Assembly (NCBI RefSeq): GCF_014803405.1 | Contig: NZ_JACYFG010000040.1 | Span: forward strand, 186,001 to 250,000 | Length of the DNA stretch: 64,000 bases | From: Pelagicoccus enzymogenes | Lineage (GTDB): Bacteria > Verrucomicrobiota > Verrucomicrobiia > Opitutales > Opitutaceae | Direction: 5' to 3' | In this document: one piece after another, positions 7,190 through 16,235 of the stretch | Position numbering within the stretch: the stretch's first letter is position 1 | Layout of the letters: every line of letters begins with the position of its first letter | The notes under the pieces: model-generated | What the model was told of the DNA's origin: nothing | The model's database searches: none | Seen by the model: the letters and a program-made list of their open reading frames with translations, nothing else | Made by a program: the position numbers and the translations under genes

Positions 7190-9565
7190 CTAGTCTTGAG
7201 GCGGAGCCTCCAAGAGAATAAATCGGTAGAAAGCGGAGCCGGAAGAGTCATCCACATCGAACTCGATCGCGTCTCCATCAAATCGATACACGCTTTGATC
7301 CACGGGATTCCAAGCCTGAAGATCGTCGCTGAAACGAACCTCCCAGAAAACGCCGGGGTTGACAGGCCAGAACCGTATTACCCCATCTTGGATACGATGC
7401 TGCAAACGCGAGCTGCTATCGCTCGGGTCAAACTTGGCGAGGAACTCGAAGTAGTTGTCCTGACCGTCGCCATCCGGATCCGCATTTTCGCCTGCAATGT
7501 CGGGATCCTGCAACTCGCCGGAATCAAAGTATCCAGATAGCCACAGAGAAAATTCGCTGGTGTGAGTAGAAAGGTAAAGCGTAGTCGTAGACAAGTACCC
7601 CACGATTGCTTCCGACGATCCGAAACCGTCCGTCGCCTTCAAGAAGAGCAATTCAATTTCATAAAAACGGTCCTCTTGAAGCAAGTTAGCCGGAAGTTGG
7701 TAAGAAGTCGCAGTCGCGTCTAAGAATTCGGATACAATTTCCTGGTCGCCCGTTTCGTCATAGATCTGAACCACCACCAAATCGTCAGCCGCCGCTCCCG
7801 TGAAACTGTTCCAGCTCAGATCGAAGGGCTGGGAGAAATCGTGGGCCTGCAGCTCTTCGAAGTTTTGCAACTGCGGAACCACAGGGTAGTTTCCACCAGA
7901 GATATTGAAGGGCCCAAGGTCCGACCCGGTCCCATCGACCGTTACGCTCATGGTGTAGTTTCCATCGGGGAAAGCCGCGTCGAGCAAAGCTTGGCTTGCG
8001 AAGGTGTGCTCCTCGCTCTCGTATTCGCCGGGCTCTCCAGTCAGAATCTCAGATCCTCCAGGATAGCTTACGGAGGCCCCCTGCAAGTCCGACGCGCCTT
8101 GAACGCCTGCGTTGAAAGACCAGGCAATCGGTTCCGTGGCGGCGTTGTTGTCGCTCTGGCTGTAGACGCGTTCCTTTATTAAAAAAGCCAATTCGACTCC
8201 GCCGCCGCTGCTGTTCTCAGAAGCGGTTTGACCCAGCATATAGGTCGAGGAGACAAAACCGATTTCCGCGGGCGGCTTGCTGGCTTCAAACTGGGAAGAC
8301 CAGTAGATAGCCACGATCTGAAAGTTCTCTTCCGGAACCAACGTGTCGGCGGGAATCGTCGCGCTGCTTATGCCATCCCCTAAGGTTTCGGCCCAAACCA
8401 AAGTGCCGCTGCCACCTAGAAGACGCAGGTCGACTCGGTCCACTCCGCCCGCTGGGATATCCAGACTGACCAGCTGGTCCTGCGTTGCATCGAAGCGTTG
8501 CAACTCGTTGTAGTTCGTCAATCGAGGAGCATCGGGATATTCGTCTCCAGAAAAATAATACGTACCATAGGAACGGTTCTCACCATCCTCGTTTAGCCAA
8601 AACCGGTACTCACCGTCTGGATACGCCGCATCCAGAACTTCTTTCGTCCCAAAGGAGTCGGTCAGGAAAAACAAGCTCTGCCCTAGGGGGACTAGGCCGT
8701 AGTTGCCTGCCGGAGTGTTGAGCTCTGCATAGGAAACCTCTCGCGTCCCCTCGCTTACGAAAGCATAGGGACGGTAGCCCTCCGCTTCCACCAGTTCCTG
8801 AGCGGATTGCTGGTGTCGCTTCCACTTGTAGAGGCCTAGCGAAGTATCGCTGGTCTGCGTCGAAAGCTCGTAAGTCGTCGTGGCGAGATACCCGATAACG
8901 GACTCGGGCGAACCGAGCTGAGCGGTTTCGTCCACGAAGAGCAGGTCAAAACTGTAGTAATTGTCCGAACTGAAAGTGTTGGCCGGGATTGTGAAAGACG
9001 TGGCGCTGGAATCGAGAAACTCGAAAACGATCTCCTGGTCGTTGGCATCGTCCCAAACCTGCAAGATGATGCGGGAGCTGGCATCCGCGTCGCTAAAGCT
9101 CGCCCAAGTCAGCTCGAAGCTTTGGGAAAAATCGTGCGCCTCCAAATCCGCTACGTTCGTCAGGTGCGGAGCAGCGGGATAGCTGTCACCCGTGACCGCA
9201 AACGGACCGAAAGTCTCGGGCGAGCCTTGGTTGGTCACGCTCAGGGAGAAACTGCCGTTCGGGTAGGCCGCGTCCATCTCCTCCTTGCTGGCGAACCCGT
9301 CTTGGTCCAGGTCGAAGGAGCCCTCCGCGCCGGAAATCGCCACCGCGCCGTCCGAACCGGGATAGGTCACGCTCGCAGCGGAGACTTGGGCGTCGCCCGA
9401 AACCCCGGCCCCAAAGCCCCATTCCACCGGCCCTGCAGCCGGCTCGTTGCCGAACTGCCGGTGGACCTTTTCCTTGATCAGATAGACAAATTCAATGTCG
9501 GCTTGGGCGGAGGAGAGCAAGCTCAGGCAAATGCTCGCGAGAGCCCATTGGCAAAGTCTTTTCAT
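7190..9565 (-). CDS. Exported protein with three tandem repeats and C-terminal Asp-rich module
   Basis: Function unknown. The 791-residue product has a signal peptide (cleavage near SAQA, residue 22). Three repeats of about 215 residues follow (about 23-238, 239-452, 455-672). Each carries a core of the form (F)ASKEEMDAAYPNGSFSLSV, then a GPF-GD-YP-P-LTN pattern and an HDFSQ-like strand. Repeats 1 and 3 are closest; repeat 2 has diverged. The tail (about 680-791) begins GENADPDGDGQDNYFEFLA and continues with WEVRFSDDLQAWNPV, a layout also seen at the end of the glycoside hydrolase at 33841. Probably a cell-surface or secreted adhesive or binding protein (inference). Confidence 0.75.
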   Translation of the reverse strand: MKRLCQWALASICLSLLSSAQADIEFVYLIKEKVHRQFGNEPAAGPVEWGFGAGVSGDAQVSAASVTYPGSDGAVAISGAEGSFDLDQDGFASKEEMDAAYPNGSFSLSVTNQGSPETFGPFAVTGDSYPAAPHLTNVADLEAHDFSQSFELTWASFSDADASSRIILQVWDDANDQEIVFEFLDSSATSFTIPANTFSSDNYYSFDLLFVDETAQLGSPESVIGYLATTTYELSTQTSDTSLGLYKWKRHQQSAQELVEAEGYRPYAFVSEGTREVSYAELNTPAGNYGLVPLGQSLFFLTDSFGTKEVLDAAYPDGEYRFWLNEDGENRSYGTYYFSGDEYPDAPRLTNYNELQRFDATQDQLVSLDIPAGGVDRVDLRLLGGSGTLVWAETLGDGISSATIPADTLVPEENFQIVAIYWSSQFEASKPPAEIGFVSSTYMLGQTASENSSGGGVELAFLIKERVYSQSDNNAATEPIAWSFNAGVQGASDLQGASVSYPGGSEILTGEPGEYESEEHTFASQALLDAAFPDGNYTMSVTVDGTGSDLGPFNISGGNYPVVPQLQNFEELQAHDFSQPFDLSWNSFTGAAADDLVVVQIYDETGDQEIVSEFLDATATSYQLPANLLQEDRFYEIELLFLKATDGFGSSEAIVGYLSTTTLYLSTHTSEFSLWLSGYFDSGELQDPDIAGENADPDGDGQDNYFEFLAKFDPSDSSSRLQHRIQDGVIRFWPVNPGVFWEVRFSDDLQAWNPVDQSVYRFDGDAIEFDVDDSSGSAFYRFILLEAPPQD

Positions 9566-9749
9566 AGCGCTTTCACAGGAGAGTAAACGAGGAGGCGGAA
9601 AGGAGAGAGTAGGCAGGATTCAGATATTCGCAACCCTTTCCCAGAAAAGTGCTTGGCGTTCAACCGACGGGCCAGGGATCTCCTACCGTCAGAATTTCCG
9701 AACCTCCTCAAGCCCCTGCCCCAGGGCTTTAGATCCCTCCTCCAAAGCG

Positions 9750-10970
9750 ATGCCTCTGCTCTCCTCCAAACACTACCTCTTGGCGCTGCACCGGCAGCCT
9801 CACTTCACGGGCTTGCTGGCGTCCACCTTCGCCCTCGGCACCGCCTTCTCGTTCGCGGTACCCTTCCTTTCAAAATGGGGGCTGGAAGCGGTTGGCATGA
9901 GCCCGCGACAATTCGGCCTCTTCATGACCGCCACCTCGCTCTGCGCCATTTTCGCCAGCACGGGCCTGGCCCGACTCTCCGACACTCGCTTCTCCCGCCG
10001 GCGGATGCTGCTGGTCGGCAGCCTAGGCGGCGTGTCCGGATTCGCAGGCTATGCCCTTGTACGCGACCCTTTTATCCTGCTGCTTATCGGCTGCAGCCTG
10101 CACGCGGTCGCTTCCATCTGCTTCGCCCAGCTCTTTTCCCACGTTCGGGAATCGTACCAATATTCTGGAGACAAGCAAAAGACCTCCAGCATCAGCCTAA
10201 GCGTCGTACGCGTCACCTTCTCCTTCTCGTGGACAGTCGGCCCTGCCCTCGGCGCCACCATGCTGATAGCGTTCGGCTTCCGCGGCCTCTTCCTCGCCGC
10301 ATCCCTTCTCTACGCGCTCTTCCTGCTTGGCATCCTTCGCTTCGTCCCCGAGAAAAAGCCCGCCAGGCCCGACCGCTCCAGTCCCCAGACCAGCCTATGG
10401 AAAACCCTGCGCCACCCGCGATTGCTGCTCAGCTTTCTCTCCTTCGCCGCCGTCTTCGCCGCCAACGCCATCAACATGATGAACCTGCCGCTGGCAATTA
10501 CGCGCAGCCTCAACGGAAAGGAGAGCGATCTCGGCATCGTGTTCGCAATCGGCCCCGTCGCTGAAATCCCCCTCATGATTTGGTTCGGGCAACTCGCAAG
10601 CAGGGGCCACCAACTGATGCTCATCAAGCTGGGCTTCCTAATCACCAGCCTCTACTTTGCCGGGCTCTACCTCTCCTCCTCCCCGTGGCATGTATACGCC
10701 CTGCAACTACTGAGCGGAGCCTCCTTCGCCATCCTTTCCAACGTCGCGATCCTCTACTTCCAGGACCTCGCCCCAAATCAGATGGGGCTAGCGACCTCCC
10801 TCTTCTCCAACGCAGGAGCGACCGGCAACCTCCTCGGCATGCTGTCGTTCGGCTTCCTCGTGGAGCAATGGGGCAACCAAGGCACCTTCCTGGCCTGCTG
10901 CGCCGTGGCAAGCATCGGCCTCGCCCTTATCCTCAGCGTCAAGGAGCCATCCTCGACCTCCCAGCCCTAG
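9750..10970 (+). CDS. MFS transporter, sugar-efflux (SET) type
   Basis: Predicted 406-residue inner-membrane carrier with about 12 helices. MFS signatures include the A-like loop GLARLSDTRFSRRRMLL between TM2 and TM3. The segments SFSWTVGPALGA and LYFQDLAPNQMGLATSLFSNAGATG resemble the sugar efflux transporters SetA/SotB, so sugar or sugar-derivative export is plausible, though substrate cannot be told from sequence. The start is taken at the ATG directly before TM1; an upstream in-frame codon would add 85 residues that look non-coding and run into the divergent gene. It is divergent from the exported repeat protein gene, with 184 bases between. Confidence 0.8.
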   Translation: MPLLSSKHYLLALHRQPHFTGLLASTFALGTAFSFAVPFLSKWGLEAVGMSPRQFGLFMTATSLCAIFASTGLARLSDTRFSRRRMLLVGSLGGVSGFAGYALVRDPFILLLIGCSLHAVASICFAQLFSHVRESYQYSGDKQKTSSISLSVVRVTFSFSWTVGPALGATMLIAFGFRGLFLAASLLYALFLLGILRFVPEKKPARPDRSSPQTSLWKTLRHPRLLLSFLSFAAVFAANAINMMNLPLAITRSLNGKESDLGIVFAIGPVAEIPLMIWFGQLASRGHQLMLIKLGFLITSLYFAGLYLSSSPWHVYALQLLSGASFAILSNVAILYFQDLAPNQMGLATSLFSNAGATGNLLGMLSFGFLVEQWGNQGTFLACCAVASIGLALILSVKEPSSTSQP

Positions 10971-10998
10971 AAAAAATCCAGCTTGCGGATGCCGGGAC

Positions 10999-11454
10999 TC
11001 AGTAGAGCCAACCGATACGAAAGGAGGCGCCCACGAAAACCAAGAGCAGCGAAAGGACCGTAATGAGGGCCGCGTGCCACCGCAGCGCGCCGATCCCCAA
11101 TTTCTCTACCTTCGGAAAAAGCCTGAACCGCAAGTCGACGCCCAAGCCGAGCAGCGCCGCAAGCAGGATCAGCTTCAGCCCAACCAGCCTCCCCATGGGG
11201 TTTGAGAAATCCAACCAAGCACCGAAATCCGGCAAGTGCAGATAGCCCAACACGAGCCCCGTCGCTATCGTAGAAAACAGAGCCGGCATTCCGACCGTGG
11301 AGTAAAGGGCCTCGATTCGATAAAAGGCCGCACCATCCCGCTCCCTAACCGCTTGGGGCAAGAGCGAACAAGACAGCGCCACCAGCAGGCCAACCCACAC
11401 GCAAGCCGACACCAAGTGCAGAACAATCAGACTGCCGTATATGTTTAATCCCAT
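10999..11454 (-). CDS. CopD-like integral membrane protein
   Basis: A 151-residue protein with four predicted membrane helices. The first holds LIVLHLVSACVWVGLLVAL; the conserved His and Trp in this helix are typical of the CopD/DUF2269-like family of small inner-membrane proteins linked to copper or haem. Further helices follow at PALFSTIATGLVLGYLHL, LVGLKLILLAALLGLGVDLRF and the C terminus. I chose the ATG just before TM1; a longer frame to 11610 adds a poorly structured 52 residues. No close Shine-Dalgarno is visible. It overlaps no neighbour and is convergent with the MFS gene. Confidence 0.65.
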   Translation of the reverse strand: MGLNIYGSLIVLHLVSACVWVGLLVALSCSLLPQAVRERDGAAFYRIEALYSTVGMPALFSTIATGLVLGYLHLPDFGAWLDFSNPMGRLVGLKLILLAALLGLGVDLRFRLFPKVEKLGIGALRWHAALITVLSLLLVFVGASFRIGWLY

Positions 11455-11740
11455 AAGCTGAGGAGCGAAGCTCCACTCGAAATCACAAAAAGCCCCTTCC
11501 AGCCCCACCACAACACACAAGTCCCCAACCCCCAGCTTTTCCGCTACCCAAAGACCCCATTCACGTATCCGACCGAACGATACGCCTCGTCCCGCTTCGC
11601 CCCTCGCCAAGAAAAGGCGACACTCTAGGTTCCAGCCACCAGCCGAAAACGGCGCGCTTTTTTTTACTGTTCCTCCTCCCCAAAGCGCATCAGCTTAGCA
11701 GTGATTTCCCAATAAACGCCTCCGAGCCATCTCTACCACC

Positions 11741-12379
11741 TTGTCGTCCAACCAGATACGCTTCGTACCGCCGCAGGAAACCCTCCCTCTCGACCAGCTT
11801 TCGGACGACGAGCTGGTCGCTTTGTGCAAATGCCAGCTCCCCGACGAGGTCGAAGCCTACCGGGCGCTCGTAAGCCGCTACGAAGGACTGGTTTACAACT
11901 TTTGCCTCAAAACCATCGGCTCCCCCCAAGACGCCGAGGAAGTCGCCCAGGACGCCCTCATCCAAGTCTTCCACAAGATCCACCAGTTCGAAGGCCGCTC
12001 CGCCTTCAAAACTTGGTTGTATAAAATTGTGCACAATTACTGCCGCAACCGCATCTCTAAGATCGTGAGGAAACGCCAAGTACAGGAAGCCTACGAGGAT
12101 CACGTGAAAGAAGAGAGTCCCGCCACCGGAAAAAGCAGCCTCCACCAAACCGAAAACAACGCCCGCATCCAGGAGGCGCTGCACCAACTTAAAACGAAGG
12201 ACAAAGAAATCATCACCTACAAGTTCATGCTGGGAATGACCTTGCAGGAAATCGCAGAAACCTTGGACCTTGGCGCCTCCGCCGCCAAGATGCGCTACTA
12301 CCGCGCCATGGAAGCCTTCAAGGCCGCCTACGAGCGCACCGCCACCGACGCGCCGCAACCCCTTTCCCCACAGCCCTAA
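11741..12379 (+). CDS. ECF-type RNA polymerase sigma factor
   Basis: Alternative sigma factor directing RNA polymerase to a special promoter set. The 212-residue product has region 2 (about residues 35-105: YRALVSRYEGLVYNFC, DAEEVAQDALIQVFHKI, AFKTWLYKIVHNYCRNRI) and region 4 (about 140-195: KEIITYKFMLGMTLQEIAETL with an HTH, then AAKMRYYRAMEAF). The start is TTG at 11741; an in-frame stop at 11702 leaves no ATG option. No Shine-Dalgarno is seen. A small gene starts 7 bases after its stop, in the position often used by an anti-sigma factor, but that product has no recognisable anti-sigma domain. Confidence 0.92.
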   Translation: MSSNQIRFVPPQETLPLDQLSDDELVALCKCQLPDEVEAYRALVSRYEGLVYNFCLKTIGSPQDAEEVAQDALIQVFHKIHQFEGRSAFKTWLYKIVHNYCRNRISKIVRKRQVQEAYEDHVKEESPATGKSSLHQTENNARIQEALHQLKTKDKEIITYKFMLGMTLQEIAETLDLGASAAKMRYYRAMEAFKAAYERTATDAPQPLSPQP

Positions 12380-12386
12380 GCAAAAA

Positions 12387-12635
12387 ATGGACAGCTCACA
12401 CGCACTCTCATTCGACGAAGCCGAATTCCAGCTCCTCTTCGAGCAGGCCGGCCTCACCGACACGCCCGAGCCCAACCCACAGCGGGTCGAAAAGGTCATC
12501 GAGCGCAGCCTGCACGAAAAGGCCATCAAGGACACCGCCTCCTTCGTCTTCCAAGGCTTTCCCGCCGTGCTCATGGGCTTCATGGCCGTAGCGGCCAACG
12601 CCGTGGGTGAAAAAGACGCCGACTACCGCGCCTAG
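12387..12635 (+). CDS. Small protein downstream of the ECF sigma factor
   Basis: Unrecognised 82-residue product. The N-terminal two thirds is acidic and polar (FDEAEFQLLFEQAGL, then a helix KVIERSLHEKAIKD); residues about 50-70 form a moderately hydrophobic stretch (FVFQGFPAVLMGFMAVAANAV) that could be a single membrane segment. With the 7-base gap to the sigma gene this invites the idea of a minimal membrane-bound anti-sigma factor, but no ASD or zinc motif (HxxxCxxC) is present. The MscS-like gene begins 44 bases later. Confidence 0.6.
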   Translation: MDSSHALSFDEAEFQLLFEQAGLTDTPEPNPQRVEKVIERSLHEKAIKDTASFVFQGFPAVLMGFMAVAANAVGEKDADYRA

Positions 12636-12679
12636 CCCGCCCCCTCCTCTTTCCATCCAACACTCAAGTTCCTCCAGCC

Positions 12680-13537
12680 ATGATCCCCTTAGCCGCCGCC
12701 GACTTTTCCTTCTCCGGATTCATCGAAGAAGTTCGTTCCGCCCTCACCGAGATGGCCAACGACTTCGCCCAGTTCCTCCCCAAGCTGCTGCTCGCCCTCA
12801 TCCTCCTGCTCATCGGCTACGCGATCGCGAAAGTCCTCTCCAAAATCGTGCGCATCATCTTCGACAAGCTGGGAGTCAACAACCTGCTTGAACGGTCCGG
12901 CTTCACCGCCCAGCTGCTGCGCGCAGGCATCAAAGCCAGCCCCGGAGCCTTCACCGCCACCCTGGTCTTTTGGCTGACCATGCTGTTCGTCATCAAGATC
13001 GCCGCCCAGTCCGCCTCCATCGAGGACATCTCGGACATCATCATCGCGATCATTTCCTTCATGCCCAACGCGCTCACCGCAGCGCTCATCCTGCTCTTCG
13101 GATTCATCGTCGCCGACGTCATCAAAAACGCCGTCTTCAACGCCCTCGACCAAATGGGGCTCGAGTACGCCCGCACCCTTTCCAAGGTCATCTTCGGCTT
13201 CATCTTCATCCTCATCCTCACGGTCGCCCTCTCCAAAATAAACATCCAAACCGAGCTCCTCAACGCGACCGTCAAGATCCTGCTCGGAGCCCTCGCGCTC
13301 GCCCTCGCGCTCGCTCTCGGACTCGGACTCAAGCGCATGGCCGGCAGCATCGTCTCCGGCGTCTACTCCCGCGACATCTACAAGGTCGGCACCCAAATCG
13401 AGTTCGAAGGCGAAGAAATGACCATCGCCGGCATCGGACCCGTCACCACCAAGCTCAAACGCAAGGACGGCGGCTTCGTCATCATCCCCAACGAGAAGCT
13501 CATCTCCGAACCCGTCCGCGGCCGCTCCGCCGACTAG
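12680..13537 (+). CDS. Mechanosensitive channel-like membrane protein (TM-helix/MscS family)
   Basis: Predicted 285-residue inner-membrane protein. After a short amphipathic start it has hydrophobic helices at about residues 32-52, 90-112, 122-150, 168-188 and 198-216. The repeated pattern AKVLSKIVRIIFDKLGVNNLLERSGF and ADVIKNAVFNALDQMG matches the conserved TM-helix unit found in small mechanosensitive channels. The C-terminal part (about 220-285: DIYKVGTQIEFEGEEMTI, GGFVIIPNEKLISEPV) corresponds to the MscS beta domain; the rest of the MscS C-terminal vestibule is absent. A likely osmotic-release channel. It may be co-transcribed with the sigma factor gene. Confidence 0.8.
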   Translation: MIPLAAADFSFSGFIEEVRSALTEMANDFAQFLPKLLLALILLLIGYAIAKVLSKIVRIIFDKLGVNNLLERSGFTAQLLRAGIKASPGAFTATLVFWLTMLFVIKIAAQSASIEDISDIIIAIISFMPNALTAALILLFGFIVADVIKNAVFNALDQMGLEYARTLSKVIFGFIFILILTVALSKINIQTELLNATVKILLGALALALALALGLGLKRMAGSIVSGVYSRDIYKVGTQIEFEGEEMTIAGIGPVTTKLKRKDGGFVIIPNEKLISEPVRGRSAD

Positions 13538-13562
13538 GACCGCAGCGCCCCCCGTTTTTTTG

Positions 13563-13591
13563 AAACCACCCCTTTTTCGGGGTGGTTTTTT
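13563..13591 (+). terminator. Intrinsic terminator after the MscS-like gene
   Basis: Stem AAACCACCCC / GGGGTGGTTT with a 6-base loop and a T run, 25 bases after the stop. Confidence 0.93.
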
Positions 13592-13762
13592 CATGTCCGG
13601 GCAAGCCCCCCGTTGCAGCCTTAGATGCCAGCAAACTTCGGCCCGACCAAAAAAACTGTGACAAAGCTCGGCCTCTCCTAAGTCCAAAGGAACGAACCAA
13701 CTCACTTCGCTTCAGCTGCAGACCGCATGGACTCGCCGAAGCAGACAACTCGACTTCGTAAC

Positions 13763-14206
13763 ATGCCTTTCGAAACCAAATGGGAACCCAACGGATTCTA
13801 CGCCCGCTTCTGGGGCGACGTCCGCATCGATGAAATCGCTGCCAAAAACCGGCACTTTTCCAACAGCCCACGCAGCGACAAAGCCCACTACCAGATCTTC
13901 GACGGATCCGAGATCACCTCCATCGTGCTTCCGCCCAACGGGATAAACGAAATAGCATCCCACGACATCGGCATGGGATACTACATGAAGAATCTTTCCG
14001 TGATTCACATCGGCTCCAATCCCGAAGTTCGGGAGTTCTACGAAAGATACATCTCGACCTGCCTTCGCTTGAACCTCACCTGGAAGTTCCAAATCTGCCA
14101 AACTCTCGAACAAGCGAGAACATGGATCCAGCAGCAGGAAAAACGCCGTGGGGAAGAGCTCGAGCAGGCCGCCACTCCCCCCTTCTACTTCAACCCGAAT
14201 TTCTAG
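13763..14206 (+). CDS. Small STAS/SpoIIAA-like protein, copy 2
   Basis: Function unknown. A 147-residue soluble protein starting MPFETKWEPNGFYARFWGDVRIDEI and ending FQICQTLEQARTWIQQQEKR. The start is set by comparison with the relatives at 5691-6095 and 58672-59067, which also open M-P-x4-W/Y; an ATG 36 bases upstream adds residues absent from them. Internal features are a helix after the first strands (DEIAAKNRHFSN), QIFDGSEITSIV and a central VIHIGSNPEVREF. It is convergent with the sensor kinase at 14325-16235. A regulatory switch role like SpoIIAA is inference. Confidence 0.6.
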   Translation: MPFETKWEPNGFYARFWGDVRIDEIAAKNRHFSNSPRSDKAHYQIFDGSEITSIVLPPNGINEIASHDIGMGYYMKNLSVIHIGSNPEVREFYERYISTCLRLNLTWKFQICQTLEQARTWIQQQEKRRGEELEQAATPPFYFNPNF

Positions 14207-14324
14207 CGGCGACTCATCAAGCCACCTCGAGAATCTTGCAGAGATCCAAATTCCTGATACGCAGGCAAACAAAACGGGCTCCAACCCCAGCCGGGATGCA
14301 GAATCCCCGACAACGAGACTTTTC

Positions 14325-16235
14325 CTAGGATGGCAGGGAGACCCCTTCGCGCGGTACCTTCTCCCGAGCGCCCTCCGTTCGGTTTGGTATCCGCACGACA
14401 AACACCGTCTTTCCTCTTTCTGTCTCGCAAGAAATCGCTCCGTCGTGGGCTTGCACAAACTCCTTGGCAATCGCCAGGCCCAAGCCCGTGCCCGATCGCT
14501 TCCCGCTCGTCTTGAAGGGTTCGAAAAGCTGCTCCGCAATTTCCTTGCCGACTCCGGGACCATTGTCCGAGACGGAAATAGAAGTCTCCTGCGAAGAGAC
14601 CTCCACCGTCACCACCACCACGGGATTCGCCACCTCCGCTTGGCCCAAGGCTTCTATCGCATTCTTGACCAAGTTCACGACCACTCGACTCACCTTCACC
14701 GTATCCAGACTGACATCACCCTCCCCCAATAGACGGCATTCGACCGACACCCATTCCAAATCGTCACACAATGGAAGGATCTCACTATTCAAGATCCCCA
14801 TAAACTCTTCCGCAGATACCGTTTCGATCTTGGGCTCCAAAGTGCGCACGTAATCTAGCATGTCGCTGATCATGGAGAGCGACTTGCGGGTAGAATCGCT
14901 CATGCGCTGAACCAGCCATTCGTCGTCGACTCCGATCTCCGACTTTCCCGTCAGCAGGTCGCTACAAGTCTTGATCGTGCAAATGGGCGACCTCAGGTCA
15001 TGGGCCAACATCGTCATGCTTCGCCCGATATCGCTCAGGCGGTTGCGCTGCATCAAGGTCGTATTCAGTTCCTCGTTACGACGCACCAGCTCTTGCGTTC
15101 GTCGTCGCACCACTGCCCGCAAAACCAAGGTCGAAACCAAAAGCCCGGCGCAAATCGACGCCACGAGCAAACTTTGCCAAAAGTAAGATTCCAAAAACTT
15201 TGGGCGATGATTCAACAACACGCTGCCCGCAGGCAAAAGCGACTCCTCCATGCCAAACCGACGCAACAAGCGATCGTCGAAGGCGAAAGCGTACAAACCC
15301 GCGCCGTAAGCGTCCGCCGGCAGCAAGGCATCTCCTCTCAGCAAGCGCAACCCTTGCGCTGCGGCCATGCGCCCCACCTCTCGCGAGATCATTATCTTAC
15401 CTCCCAAAACGCCCTCCAGCATCAAGGTGTCCCACATCGTGTAGAATTTCAGGTCAAGGCCTTCGATGAGATGCGGCATCGTAACAGCTGGAACAGCAGG
15501 CTCTCCCCCCCGACCACGGAAATAAGGAGTCAACACCACCGGACTCCCCTGCGGTAAAGCTTCAAGCTGCTCTCGGATTTCCCCAAAGCTTCCCCCGATA
15601 AAATCGAGCCGCTCCCAAACCCCCAATTGCTTCGCCGCCACTTCCAAAAGCTCGCCACTGTTTTCGCTCCCGTCGCTGAGCTCGTCGTGCACGACGCGAA
15701 TCTTCGTCCCGGGATCCACCGAGCAAATGAAGTCGAGTGCCTCCGCGAAGTTCTGCTCCGGCAGGAGCACGTATCCCGAGACGTCCTGCTCCGCTCGCTT
15801 CCGCTCCAGCTCGACGCTGGAAACCAAGTTCAAGCGCTTCGCCTCCGGATGGAAAGCCCTAAACCGTTCGCCCCAACGAGTCGCCCCGTCGCCAAACAGA
15901 ACCAGCAAATCGAGCGGCTCCACGTACTTCTCCCGCAAATAGCGCTCAAAGTTCGCTTCATGGCTCGCTCCGCTAAAAGTGGGATAGGACAAATACTCCC
16001 GATACAAAACCGTCTCCGCTCCCAAGCCCTCCGCCAGCCCCGCCATAAATCCAGCTTGGAACGGAACGTCTTCCGCGTACGGACCGATCGCCAGCACCCT
16101 TTTGGCAGGGTCCTGGGCTTGCGCGGCTTCCCCACATGCCAATGCGAACGCCAGCAAACCCAAGGGCACACACACCCTGGCGCGGCCCCTCAGATCGGCA
16201 AGCAATCCAACCAGCCGAAGACAAGGCATAAACAT
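14325..16235 (-). CDS. Sensor histidine kinase with periplasmic binding-protein-like sensor
   Basis: A 636-residue membrane sensor kinase. An N-terminal signal or anchor segment (to about residue 41, ending AAQA) is followed by a periplasmic region (about 45-345) with an ABC substrate-binding look: KRVLAIGPYAEDVPFQAGFM, LLVLFGDGA, VVLTPYF, and YTMWDTLMLEGVLGGKIMI. A membrane helix lies at about 352-372. The cytoplasmic part has HisKA with the phospho-acceptor His412 (MLAHDLRSPICTI), then HATPase boxes NLVKNAIEAL, DNGPGV and [12 protein letters not shown]. No receiver domain and no neighbouring response regulator is seen, so the output partner is unknown. Confidence 0.88.
   Translation of the reverse strand: MFMPCLRLVGLLADLRGRARVCVPLGLLAFALACGEAAQAQDPAKRVLAIGPYAEDVPFQAGFMAGLAEGLGAETVLYREYLSYPTFSGASHEANFERYLREKYVEPLDLLVLFGDGATRWGERFRAFHPEAKRLNLVSSVELERKRAEQDVSGYVLLPEQNFAEALDFICSVDPGTKIRVVHDELSDGSENSGELLEVAAKQLGVWERLDFIGGSFGEIREQLEALPQGSPVVLTPYFRGRGGEPAVPAVTMPHLIEGLDLKFYTMWDTLMLEGVLGGKIMISREVGRMAAAQGLRLLRGDALLPADAYGAGLYAFAFDDRLLRRFGMEESLLPAGSVLLNHRPKFLESYFWQSLLVASICAGLLVSTLVLRAVVRRRTQELVRRNEELNTTLMQRNRLSDIGRSMTMLAHDLRSPICTIKTCSDLLTGKSEIGVDDEWLVQRMSDSTRKSLSMISDMLDYVRTLEPKIETVSAEEFMGILNSEILPLCDDLEWVSVECRLLGEGDVSLDTVKVSRVVVNLVKNAIEALGQAEVANPVVVVTVEVSSQETSISVSDNGPGVGKEIAEQLFEPFKTSGKRSGTGLGLAIAKEFVQAHDGAISCETERGKTVFVVRIPNRTEGAREKVPREGVSLPS

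Noticed and set aside
12689-13705. A 338-codon open frame on the minus strand
   Set aside because: Antisense to the MscS-like gene, with very low-complexity acidic composition.
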